51,254 nt of DNA, from IMG/VR virus record IMGVR_UViG_3300018015_000010, positions 1-51,254 of that record. The stretch is one strand, 5' to 3'. A program made the translations under genes and the position numbers. Origin of the DNA: a virus. Positions 1 to 8,400 of the stretch are shown here, in pieces. Position 1 is the first letter of the stretch. Each line of letters starts with the position of its first letter. The notes beneath the pieces were generated by a model. It worked only from the letters and a program-made list of their open reading frames with translations. It did not search any database and was not told where the DNA came from.

Positions 1-120
1 GACGATAGCCTGCGGATTGTCGGTGGGTTCCTGCGTCGCGCCCATGGCGGGCATTGTGCCTTGCTGAGCCCTGAGATTGGGCGGAAGCGGCGGAGTTTGG
101 ACGTTCGGAGGTGCTGACAT
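1..120 (-). CDS. partial hypothetical phage protein (N-terminus only)
   Basis: The ATG at 120 follows directly on the TAA of the upstream gene, so the two are translationally coupled. Forty codons are visible before the window ends. The visible part is rich in Pro, Gln and Ala and looks disordered. Its place downstream of the portal in the same leftward block suggests a virion or assembly gene, but the sequence does not show which. Confidence 0.55.
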   Translation of the reverse strand, partial: MSAPPNVQTPPLPPNLRAQQGTMPAMGATQEPTDNPQAIV

Positions 121-396
121 TTACGCCTTTTGATGCGATGGCGGCCATGCTACCGGCCGGTTACCTTTGGTCGGACTCGGCGAGCCGATAGGTGATGCCG
201 TCCCGGCGTGGGCTATGTCGTTCGAGCCCTTCTTCGGCTGGCCAGCTTGGCCCAGCCTTTCCTTGGCTCTGGGATTCACGGTCGTTGTGGCCTCTTTCTC
301 CATCCCAGGTCCAAACTTTTTGTTCGCTTGCGGGGAGACGCTCTTGCTGTGTGAAACCAGCGTCGCGCAATCCCAACCATCTTTGCCGATTGCCAT
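121..396 (-). CDS. small hypothetical protein, 91 aa
   Basis: The start is the ATG at 396, preceded by GAGGAG and, just before that, by the AGTGCAG palindrome. A longer frame to 495 would be translated through the palindrome and is unlikely. The protein is hydrophilic, rich in Lys, Ser, Gly and Pro, with no membrane segment or recognisable domain. It is coupled to the next gene by abutting stop and start codons. Function unknown. Confidence 0.6.
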   Translation of the reverse strand: MAIGKDGWDCATLVSHSKSVSPQANKKFGPGMEKEATTTVNPRAKERLGQAGQPKKGSNDIAHAGTASPIGSPSPTKGNRPVAWPPSHQKA

Positions 397-408
397 CTGA
401 GTGCTCCT

Positions 409-424
409 CGTGCAGGACTGCACT
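409..424. repeat. AGTGCAG palindrome, copy 1
   Basis: 15 of 16 arm positions match AGTGCAG-NN-CTGCACT. It lies just upstream of the ribosome-binding site of the leftward gene 121..396. Confidence 0.85.
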
Positions 425-526
425 GAATGAAGTGAAGAGGGGGAACTACTCGCCGCTCCCCCTCCCCGTTTGACTCGGTCCTCCGAGGACATCACGGCGT
501 TAGCCGGACATCAGGGGAGGAGAGTT

Positions 527-664
527 TTAGCGCTTTCCCTTTCTCCCGCCGTGGCGCTTTTTGCGGTTTCTCTCGAACATGGTGGTTTCCTCCTTCCTTA
601 GTATCTCCAGAGCCCTTTCGACGCCTTCGTCCGTTCCGCGTCCTTTCGTTCTCTGGATGCTCAT
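527..664 (-). CDS. small basic protein, 45 aa
   Basis: The ATG at 664 overlaps the TGA of the upstream gene (661..837) as ATGA, which favours translational coupling. The C-terminus is strongly basic (Arg/Lys runs). An internal ATG at residue 29 has a perfect AAGGAGG site and would give a 17-residue peptide, so the real product may be only the tail. No domain recognised; the Arg/Lys richness suggests nucleic-acid contact but that is inference. Confidence 0.4.
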   Translation of the reverse strand: MSIQRTKGRGTDEGVERALEILRKEETTMFERNRKKRHGGRKGKR

Positions 665-837
665 CGTCGTGACCGTCGCTTTTTGCGACCCTTCCGACGC
701 TTGGCACTGTACGCCACCGCTAATGCTGATCGGCGGCAAACTTCAAAACTCTTTCCCTTGATATTCCCGAAGCCACCGCGCTTGCAGCGATGAAGCAACT
801 CGGGAATATCCTTCTTCGTGTCACCGCTGAGCGGCAC
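661..837 (-). CDS. small basic protein, 58 aa
   Basis: This frame uses a GTG start at 837 that overlaps the end of gene 821..1027. The product ends in a run of Arg and Lys (RRKGRKKRRSRR), so it is probably a nucleic-acid binding or packaged peptide. Its TGA overlaps the ATG of the next small gene. Too short for most gene finders; supported by frame continuity and overlap at both ends rather than by homology. Confidence 0.45.
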   Translation of the reverse strand: MPLSGDTKKDIPELLHRCKRGGFGNIKGKSFEVCRRSALAVAYSAKRRKGRKKRRSRR

Positions 838-1027
838 GTCGTCCTCGCGACTTCTTCACGCGCTTGCCAGCGCCCATCCCCACGCCGAGACTCTTGTTCA
901 GGCTGTCGGCGTGCTTCCGCACCGCCTTGAAACGATGTTTGTCTCGGGTGATCTCGTGAGCCTTCACGAGTGTTCTGGCGTCCTCTATCGGGCAATGGAC
1001 TTCTGCGGGCTTCGAGGGTTCGTCCAC
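821..1027 (-). CDS. small hypothetical protein, about 68 aa
   Basis: Highly charged protein ending in a basic tail (RVKKSRGRRAAQR). The best start is a GTG at 1027 with AAGAGGA in front; a TTG at 1045 would place the N-terminus in the U-tract of the terminator at 1044..1084. It is the first gene after that terminator, so its expression must depend on readthrough or antitermination. No domain recognised. Confidence 0.55.
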   Translation of the reverse strand: MDEPSKPAEVHCPIEDARTLVKAHEITRDKHRFKAVRKHADSLNKSLGVGMGAGKRVKKSRGRRAAQR

Positions 1028-1043
1028 TTTTTCCTCTTGGGCC

Positions 1044-1084
1044 AAAAAGAAAAGGCGCCCAAAGCCTTTTCAGCTTTGAGCGCC
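1044..1084 (-). terminator. strong rho-independent terminator
   Basis: On the minus strand a 12-bp stem (GGCGCTCAAAGC with GCTTTGGGCGCC, one G-U pair) closes a 7-base loop and is followed by TTTTCTTTTT. It lies about 45 bp downstream of a good sigma70-like promoter, so it could act as an attenuator or end a small RNA. Confidence 0.85.
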
Positions 1085-1134
1085 TTCTCGTCGACTCAAG
1101 AGGTGACGAAAGACCCCCGCTTAATCCAGACTGA

Positions 1135-1164
1135 ACCCTACTCTCGGAACAGACCCTTTGTCAA
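1135..1164 (-). promoter_or_regulatory. sigma70-like promoter, leftward
   Basis: Minus-strand TTGACA (1164-1159), 18-bp spacer, TAGGGT (1140-1135). Lies between gene 1196..1447 and the terminator at 1044..1084. Predicted start near 1128. Confidence 0.55.
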
Positions 1165-1195
1165 GAACAAAATTTTGCCGATCTTCTCAACCCGC

Positions 1196-1447
1196 TTATG
1201 TGCGTTCCGCATAATGCCTCAAAATCCGCACTGGCGTGTTGTTTAGCTTCACGTCCACAATCCGTCCGCCAGCGATGTGAATTATCACTTGGCCGTCCGC
1301 TTTGAAGCAGTTCCCAATCATCGCGTCGAGCGCCTCGAAGAGGTCTGGATGAATTTCCAGCGATTTTCCGTCCAGCGTCAAGACTCCGTAGGGCCGGTTG
1401 TCTGGAGTATATTTGAACGCTGTTGCCGTTGCTGAGGGTTTATCCAT
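1196..1447 (-). CDS. hypothetical protein, 83 aa, after portal
   Basis: Start at ATG 1447, with GGGGGAG about ten bases upstream, inside the last codons of the portal gene (8-bp overlap). A longer start at 1471 lacks this site. The protein has a mixed alpha/beta look with no signal or membrane segment. Coupling to the portal suggests a head or connector accessory role, but no family is recognised. Confidence 0.65.
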   Translation of the reverse strand: MDKPSATATAFKYTPDNRPYGVLTLDGKSLEIHPDLFEALDAMIGNCFKADGQVIIHIAGGRIVDVKLNNTPVRILRHYAERT

Positions 1448-3383
1448 GTGCTGGTTGTCTCCCCCCGCCACCTCTTGGAGGCTTGGGCTGCGGGAGTTCG
1501 GCCATCTCTGCGATGATCCGGTTTTTCTCTTCGCTCCACGGTGGCACGGGGTAGCCTGCGTCGCTGAGGAATTTGTATAAGGTCTCCGTGGACATCCGGT
1601 TGCGTGCGTTCATGGTGTTCGCCATCGATGCCATGGCTTGGCGCTGAGCCGGAAGCGCGGTCCCCGTCGATACCATCTGCCGGAAGTTTTTCACGAATTC
1701 CCGCCCGCGGCGGAACGGTTCTGGGTCATTCTGTGCGCTCTTGAGTTCGACGTAGCTATCTGGGTCCCAATCCATGTTCTGCCACGTCACTCCGTCGTTA
1801 CCCAGGAACGCGAACGCCTGCTTGCGGTTCGTGAATTGCAGGATGTCGGAAACCTGCATTTTCCCGATGTGCTTCATGTGGACTTCGACGTGGCGAGCCA
1901 TGAGCCGGAAAATCGACTGCCGGATGTTCTGAATCTGCTCGATAGTCCCTTCGGACGGAATCTGCTTCTTGTTCGTCAACTGCCCGCTGTCAACCATGCC
2001 AGCCTGCTCGTAGAAGAAGCGGGTCAACATTTGGATGGCCTGGGGGATGATGCCGACTGCGGTGGGATCGACGCGCTCGAACTTCATCGCCTCGGCGATG
2101 CCTCCGCTTACGCTCAGGAGCATGATCTTCGCTCCAGGCATTCCGGGAAAGTATTCTTCCCACGCTTCGTCGGTCATCGTCCTCGGCTTGACGATCAAGG
2201 TCGGATTGAGAATCTGCTTGAGGTAGTCCTGTAAGTCGGCGAGCAATTGATTGATGGCGGAGTTGAGCGGGTAGATGTCCTTGAGTACGCTGAGGCCAGA
2301 GAACATCCAGACGACCGGCTGGAGCCGTAGAGGGTCATAAGGGTACATGCCGTGCCAGTGGAAGTTTGGGCCATCGTAGATGGGGATGTCGCACTCTTCG
2401 CCAGCCGTGCAAATCAACCGGCCATAAGGGTAAACCGGATGACCGGGCAATACAGTGTAAGTGAAGTTCCCCCAACCAACTCGAATCGGATGTTTTCCCT
2501 GATTGATGCGGTCGTCCTGGAACCAGAACTCGCGGGCGCGCGCCATCGGGATGCGGCCAGACTCGATGATGCTCGCCCCCTTCTCCGAATCAATCGTCGA
2601 GGCGATGACGTTCCTGAGTCCTGGATTCATGTTGTTCCAAGTGTACTCGGGAATGTAGAACGGTCGCGACGCGAACGAGCGATGCCACCCCGTGGCCTCG
2701 GGCTTGATAGCTCGGGCCAAAATCGAGAACTTGTCGTAGAACCATGAGAGCGGTTTCCAGCATTCGTAGATGACTCCCGCGCTTTGCTGGAAATCGTTTC
2801 GCGAGGGGAGGATGGGAATAACTTGGTCAGAGCCCAAAGACAGGAACGCGGGGTGCTGTTCCTTCGTGTTCATGCCGACTTTGGTGTACCCGATTCCGAA
2901 GGAAGCATGTTGAACGCTTTCCATCATGGTGATGTCGCCGTCCTGGTCGAGCCAGTTCGACGCCGAAAGTTTGGTGATATTCTGTGCGATGCTCTTGTAG
3001 TTTTCGTTTTCGGAGTGGACGTAAGTGTTGAGCCGGATGTCGCTGATGATCGACTGGAGTTCTTTCCAGTAGCGCAGGGAGAGGTTGAAAACGGGCTTCG
3101 CACGGTACGACGGCCGGCCTTGGGGCCAGTGGTTTCCGCTGAGAACCTGAATCCACTTCGGAATGTCCTGAAGTTCAGGGTCTTCGCCCTGAGATTGTGC
3201 CGAGGCATGATGAACGTTGCGGCACCATTCCGAGGTTTCGCTGTCGTAATACTTCTGGTAGATGACGGCACCGCTTTCATCGCGGACAAATGGTGGCGGC
3301 GTGCCGTACTCCCGGCCCATGACTTCCGCTACCTTCGGCGGTTCCTTCACACGTTCTTCAAGCCTTGCTTGGAGTGTCCCCAT
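1440..3383 (-). CDS. phage portal protein (P22-like group)
   Basis: The 647-residue protein has the length and general make-up of podovirus P22-type portals: an alpha-helical N-terminal part, a central region with many aromatic and proline residues, and a helix-rich C-terminal part ending in a Gly/Pro-rich tail (about residues 630-647). Portals form the dodecameric ring at one capsid vertex through which the terminase pumps DNA. The ATG at 3383 is preceded by GAGGAA. It lies about 2 kb downstream of the large terminase in the same leftward block, the normal order of a packaging module. The assignment rests on overall resemblance and context; portals have no short catalytic motif that can be pointed to. 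Confidence 0.8.
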   Translation of the reverse strand: MGTLQARLEERVKEPPKVAEVMGREYGTPPPFVRDESGAVIYQKYYDSETSEWCRNVHHASAQSQGEDPELQDIPKWIQVLSGNHWPQGRPSYRAKPVFNLSLRYWKELQSIISDIRLNTYVHSENENYKSIAQNITKLSASNWLDQDGDITMMESVQHASFGIGYTKVGMNTKEQHPAFLSLGSDQVIPILPSRNDFQQSAGVIYECWKPLSWFYDKFSILARAIKPEATGWHRSFASRPFYIPEYTWNNMNPGLRNVIASTIDSEKGASIIESGRIPMARAREFWFQDDRINQGKHPIRVGWGNFTYTVLPGHPVYPYGRLICTAGEECDIPIYDGPNFHWHGMYPYDPLRLQPVVWMFSGLSVLKDIYPLNSAINQLLADLQDYLKQILNPTLIVKPRTMTDEAWEEYFPGMPGAKIMLLSVSGGIAEAMKFERVDPTAVGIIPQAIQMLTRFFYEQAGMVDSGQLTNKKQIPSEGTIEQIQNIRQSIFRLMARHVEVHMKHIGKMQVSDILQFTNRKQAFAFLGNDGVTWQNMDWDPDSYVELKSAQNDPEPFRRGREFVKNFRQMVSTGTALPAQRQAMASMANTMNARNRMSTETLYKFLSDAGYPVPPWSEEKNRIIAEMAELPQPKPPRGGGGRQPAHG

Positions 3384-3403
3384 GATTGTTCCTCAGTGCA
3401 AAC

Positions 3404-3982
3404 CTATACGTAACGGCTGCCGAAACGTGGAAAACCGACCGCGTAACGAATCCGAGTTTTTCCCTCTTGCTCAATTCTCTCGTCGCGCGCCCATACGGCA
3501 TAATGTTCAGGACTGAGTTTCCTCCAACCCAAGTATCCCTTCAACTCTGGATGAGTCAAAGGTGGTTCCCATAATCTGTCAGGACCGATTCCCTTTTCGT
3601 TGATATCGTCAATGAGTCGAATGATGGCTTCACGCATCTGTTCGCACGTTGAAGCCAAGCCAGCAGCGCTTTGGTCAATGGAAGAAACTCTGTCAACCCA
3701 AGTCCAGGAGCAATTCAAGTGAGCGCCGTCGAAGAACAAACCCCACGTCCCAGTGTTGCTGACGTAAAGGCGATGATCGCCTTCTTTGGGGTAGGCTAAC
3801 CACTGGGCTTTCAGATCTGCTGTGTCCTGCCCTTTCTTCCATCCAGTCCAGGTTATTCGGTATCCCCTGTACTCGAATTCGTCGGGGGGTTCGATCTCTC
3901 GAATTGGCGAACAGGTGATTTTGCTGGCCCCCGCAAAAACCGAGCCTAGTCCGAGAATTGAAAGCATCCCTCTCCTATCCAT
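3404..3982 (-). CDS. exported protein with twin-arginine-like signal, 192 aa
   Basis: Begins MDRRGMLSILGLGSVFAGA, a twin-arginine-like or ordinary signal peptide followed by a Cys at residue 24. The mature part is rich in Trp, Asp and Glu and has no recognised domain. AGGAGGGAAT precedes the ATG. The leader is a near-identical copy of the one at 23000-23032 (palindrome, CGAGCAGCGATGAGGAG, start). An exported protein within the head-gene cluster is unusual; it could be a lysis or superinfection-exclusion gene, which is inference. Confidence 0.65.
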   Translation of the reverse strand: MDRRGMLSILGLGSVFAGASKITCSPIREIEPPDEFEYRGYRITWTGWKKGQDTADLKAQWLAYPKEGDHRLYVSNTGTWGLFFDGAHLNCSWTWVDRVSSIDQSAAGLASTCEQMREAIIRLIDDINEKGIGPDRLWEPPLTHPELKGYLGWRKLSPEHYAVWARDERIEQEGKTRIRYAVGFPRFGSRYV

Positions 3983-4003
3983 ATTCCCTCCTCATCGCTG
4001 CTC

Positions 4004-4019
4004 GGTGCAGGCCTGCACT
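4004..4019. repeat. AGTGCAG palindrome, copy 2
   Basis: GGTGCAGGCCTGCACT. Overlaps the TAG stop of gene 4018..4503 and precedes the leader of gene 3404..3982. Confidence 0.9.
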
Positions 4020-4503
4020 ACGCCTGCTTCTGTAGCCTTTCTTGAAGCGTTGGAACCCTTCTCCCATCGGGTCCCAACCCAAAATTCGGCGCCTTCACGG
4101 CGACTTGCTCAGTCTTTTCCTTCGTGAGCACCGCCACATCTTCTTTGAGCTTCTTGTACCGGGCCGGGAATCGCTTCCTCGCCTCAGCCTCGGCGGCCTG
4201 CTTCTCCCGTGGGTCCATCTTGGACTCTGGAGAATCGTTGTAGGGGTGGAAGACAAGGTGCTCTTCGCGCATCAGTTGGCGAAGTTGCGCGCGGTCACGA
4301 ACGTATACTTCGGAACCGTCCTTGCGAATATTCCGGGTAAAAAACGGCTTGAACGGCTGGAAGCAAACGGTTGGAGTTTTCTTATCGAGAATCCCACGAC
4401 AATCTGGACAACGCTGTGGAACTTCCGAAAGGGCTATCGTCGCGAAGAACTTATCATCCCTCTCGTACCCACAGTCTTTGCAAATTAGGTCCCAAACTGG
4501 CAT
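4018..4503 (-). CDS. zinc-ribbon protein, FmdB-like N-terminus, 161 aa
   Basis: Residues 1-45 form a zinc ribbon: CKDC near the N-terminus and CPDC about 25 residues later, in an MPVWDLICKDCG context like the FmdB family of small regulators. The rest is charged and helical (Lys/Glu rich), ending VPTLQERLQKQA. That ending resembles the LSLQERLD near the end of protein 10157..11017, suggesting a shared terminal motif. Start at ATG 4503 with GTGGGG upstream. Role unknown. Confidence 0.6.
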   Translation of the reverse strand: MPVWDLICKDCGYERDDKFFATIALSEVPQRCPDCRGILDKKTPTVCFQPFKPFFTRNIRKDGSEVYVRDRAQLRQLMREEHLVFHPYNDSPESKMDPREKQAAEAEARKRFPARYKKLKEDVAVLTKEKTEQVAVKAPNFGLGPDGRRVPTLQERLQKQA

Positions 4504-4515
4504 CTGTCGCCCCAC

Positions 4516-4779
4516 TTAGCTGTCGCTGTGAATATTCTTTATAATCGGGAAAAGTTCCCCGACCGTCACCATTAAGTCATACGGGTAGTTGTAGGGAATC
4601 CAGCCGGTCTCGCCAGCATCGGAAACTGCTCGCCTCGCAAGCCCCAGCATTTGGCCATTGCAACTTGTCGAGTCTGCGGTCGCCGACATCAATATCCCGA
4701 GTAACTCGATTCCCGTGGTCTTAACACGCTGGAGCACCAAGTCCCCTGCGTGGGCTTCAGAACCGTCTGCGTAATGCAT
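4516..4779 (-). CDS. hypothetical protein, 87 aa
   Basis: ATG at 4779 follows AGAGAGGAG at good spacing; the longer frame upstream has no site. The N-terminal part (HAGDLVLQRVKTTG) looks like a small beta-barrel such as an SH3-like or KOW-like fold, but this is only a visual impression. The C-terminal third has aromatic residues. Lies between the zinc-ribbon gene and gene 4800..5417. Confidence 0.6.
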   Translation of the reverse strand: MHYADGSEAHAGDLVLQRVKTTGIELLGILMSATADSTSCNGQMLGLARRAVSDAGETGWIPYNYPYDLMVTVGELFPIIKNIHSDS

Positions 4780-4799
4780 TGTTTTCTCCTCTCTTGCTT

Positions 4800-5417
4800 T
4801 CAGAATCTCGGAATATCCCCCAATGGATCTACAGCATCGGGATCCGGGACTGCTTCTGGTTCTCCAATGCAGCCCTGCACCGGCGGAACAGGAAGAGCTT
4901 TTAGCGCCTTCCACTCAGCAACGATGCTTGCTACATTCCCGCCCGTCGAGGGAACCTCGCCAAGTGCCTTTTTGAGAGTCTCCCACTCTTTCGGACTGAA
5001 GAAGAGGGATTGCAGGTTCATGCGCTGATTGAAGTACCCCGACGCGAACGCCGCCTGGACGTAATTCCTCAGACATGCGTTGACCGTGATATTGTTCCCC
5101 GCCGCCACTCGCTTGATGGCCGCAGCGAGGTTTCCGTCGAGTTCGATGATGGCGGTCATTGGCCCCATGTTGAACCGCTTCTGAATCGCCTCGATGAGCG
5201 ATGCCTCAGAGTTGAAACTCCGCACGTTCAGCAGATTGCTGATCGCCGTAATGCCTTCCGTTGTGAGTTCAATCCCAGCCTGCCAACCCGCTGTGAAGGT
5301 TTCAACGCACTTCTGGATGGCGTCCTTCACCGCCGCGCCGTTGAAGAGCTTGCGCAGGATAATCAGTTGTGACCGGGGAACCTCGACTTCGATTGTCTGG
5401 TAGGTTTCTTGCTCCAT
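4800..5417 (-). CDS. hypothetical phage protein, 205 aa
   Basis: ATG at 5417 with AGGAGGAAGTC. Predominantly helical and soluble. Residues about 50-90 and 95-135 look like two similar helical repeats, and the C-terminal 30 residues are Pro/Asp-rich. Located just downstream of the large terminase, so an accessory head-assembly role is plausible. A divergent copy of the AGTGCAG palindrome lies inside its 3' end. Confidence 0.6.
   Translation of the reverse strand: MEQETYQTIEVEVPRSQLIILRKLFNGAAVKDAIQKCVETFTAGWQAGIELTTEGITAISNLLNVRSFNSEASLIEAIQKRFNMGPMTAIIELDGNLAAAIKRVAAGNNITVNACLRNYVQAAFASGYFNQRMNLQSLFFSPKEWETLKKALGEVPSTGGNVASIVAEWKALKALPVPPVQGCIGEPEAVPDPDAVDPLGDIPRF
4866..4881. repeat. AGTGCAG palindrome, copy 3 (divergent)
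   Basis: AATGCAGCCCTGCACC; lies inside the 3' end of CDS 4800..5417. Weakest match of the set. Confidence 0.5.
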
Positions 5418-5449
5418 GACTTCCTCCTCGTCGCTGTGGGGATTCTACA

Positions 5450-8400
5450 TCATAATTGGTCGAAAGGGGGAATGTTAAATCCTTTCTCCGCCTTGGGACC
5501 AGTAACCATCGCTATCAGCCGCTCCGCTTCGAGCGTTCCACTCTGCGGCTTTTTCTCTGCTCCCTGAATCAATGAGTTGCACTTCGGGCACCTTGCGTGA
5601 CCGCCCTGGCTTGGGTCGTCAGTGTCAAACTTGTGACCTTTGACGCATGTGGCGATATAGTTTCCGCCCTCGCGACTTCGCGTGATTCCCGCCGGCAGGT
5701 TGAACCGGCCCGTCATCGGGTCGCGGTCATCCTCATGTGCAGCATAATTCGCACAGAGGCCGGCCATAATGCTGTTCGAAATTACAGTTCCGTTGGCAAC
5801 GAAACTATGGTCTTCCTCAACGTTGAGATTGTAGACGGTTCCACAAAACGGGATTTCTTTTGTACTGTAGATTGTCCCAAACATTCTACCATCTACCAAT
5901 TTAATAACGTCCGTTGAAATCCTTCTTAACGGGCTTAGTGGTCTTTTGCAGGCTAGTATTTCTGGCTCAATGAGAGACTTTATCTCTTTGGAAGTCCACG
6001 ACGAAAAGTTAATCTTCCATTGCTTTTTGTGACCATTCTGTCCCGAGTAGCCAATGAGTGAGCAAGCCCAACCACAGCGCATGGCCATATTGAAAATCTG
6101 GAAGGCTGCCTCTGGGCTAATCGTAGCAGATTGGATAGCGCCTGATTCTCTACGAAAACAGCCATCTCCCAAGAGGTATCCGACAATCACCTCTTTTTGC
6201 TTTTCTGGGGGAAGAAGCGTCACCCAAGAGGGCAAACGCTTCCCTTCTCTTTTCCGAAATTCTCTAAAAAAATAGTTCAATGGGATCGAACTACACCAAA
6301 CTTCTGAACCGTTTGCTGAGGTTTTAGACTCTCCAGCGTGTGCTCCGAGGCTCTTAATATAGCCAATCAGCCAGTTTCGGATTGGAAACTCCCTTCGATG
6401 CGATGCAAAGGCAATGCTACTGAGTCCCCGTGCGCCTTCGGCCAAATAATAGCCAATCATTCTGAGAAAATTCTTGTCAACAGGAACGAACCTCTTCATC
6501 TTATGCTGCGTTGGTATTTCCCGCATCGTCCCTTTAGCAAAAGCTGTCAACACTCCGTCGACTATGCGATAGCTCTCTGGCAACCCTTTGAAAAGGTCAA
6601 CTCTCTCAGTTTCAATTTCTGCAGTTGCGGCGACAGAACAGGTCGCATACTTACCTTTCAAATTCAACTGCGACGACTCCCACGAAACCCAGTTCGGATC
6701 AGAATAGACTACCTTCTTCGTTTGCCTTCCCCTGGTATGGCGATTCCATCTCTTTTTTTTCGGTTGGTACTCGCAGGTTTTCCCCTTTTCGTAATAGATG
6801 AATTCCTTTTGCGAAAGCCAGAGTTTGTGTTCGGCTGTAACGAGAAGCGGTGGTCTTCCATAGGCCATAACTTCGATGAGTTTCTTGTCCTCAAAGCGGG
6901 AGCCTGTGTGGGTGACAGGCATAAATCTCCCCTTATGGGTTAGGACGAGTTCTCCGGCTCGTACTTCTTCTATCGGTTTTTGACCTGTCGAGGTAGTTAC
7001 AAGCGTTCCCTCTGGAACGCAGTCGTCGAAGTGCCCTTCAAGTGCCTCTGCCTTGGCGTCATCGTCGTCCTTCTGAAAGAACGGAGCTTCCTCGAGGAAG
7101 TGCGTTGACCGGATCTCCCAAATCTGTCGGCGCAGCCAGCGAATCCCCCAAGTAATCATCGTTCGCCGCGTCTTGTAATTCGTCCACAGCCCAGCCTTAT
7201 TGCTCTGAATTTTCGTGAAGCTGTCGAGATGCTTCCACCGATAGATGTTGCCGTAATTGAATTGATGAAGGAGCAGGCCGAGCGTTCCGTACCCAGGCCC
7301 GATGGCGTCAATCGCCATCATCGCTTCGTTGTACGCCTTCCCGACGAGGTAGCAGACGCGGGCGAACTCGTGACCGTCGATGTGCCCGTACCACTCAAAC
7401 ACTTGCTTGTCGGGAATCTTGAAGCCATATCCCATCTTGATAACGTGTATTACTGAGTAATCCCCTTCCTCTTCTCCCTCGGCGACATCGACGCCCGCTA
7501 CATACCTCGCCCCTTCTTGCGGAGGCTCCCACATTTCCATTGGGTAGTCTTCCCCCAAGTGGTCGTCGTGGCAGATTTTGCAGTTCCGCTCGGCATGCCA
7601 GTTGAAGGCATCATCGAAGTAGCCCTTCTGACCCGGATGACAAGTCCGTTGGAGGTAGGCCATCACTTCGTCGGGGAAGACGATGATGCCCGATGCTTGA
7701 AACCCCTGTTCCGGCGTGATACTCATTTCCTGGTAGAAGTCGCGAAGTTCCTGCTTCCCCTGCGCGGCGGCGGTCTTCTTTTCTTCCTGATACCAGTAGA
7801 GTTGAGCGTCGTCGAGCAGGATCGGCGAATGATTCGGCGATCCACACTTCACACACGACTCGATTTCCCCCCAGCGCATCGGCAGCGGAGTTCCGCATTC
7901 GTCACACTGTGTCCATTCCAGGGAGTAGTTCTCACGAATGGCGATAGCCTCTTCGTCGGGCTCCCATGCTGGCGGCGGGTCGAGGCGCCGGTCCTTTTCG
8001 AAGAACGCTGGCACATAGAAGGGGAAGTACTCTGCGCTCAACCCCTGGCCGTCGAAGACGTGCCACATATTGTACCAGTAGCCCACCATGCCGCGAGGCT
8101 TCGACTCCATCGCGGCGAGGCACCCTGGCTTCTTCGCGAAGGCGTACTTCATGTCCTGAGAAATGATCTTTCGGGCGCGGTCGGAAGGCCAACTGCTTAA
8201 TTCGCTGCCATGAAAAATATGTATGGGTTTCCCCTGACCAAATGCGGAAATCTTCGTGCAGCCGTTTGCGATGATCCAATTATTGAGCCCAGCCTTGAAG
8301 GAACGCTCATAGGGGTCCTTGTTCTCAAGAATCATAGCCTCTTTGAATTCTCGCGACTGCTCCATCGGCCGCATCCACCACGGCATGTGGTCCATGATGT

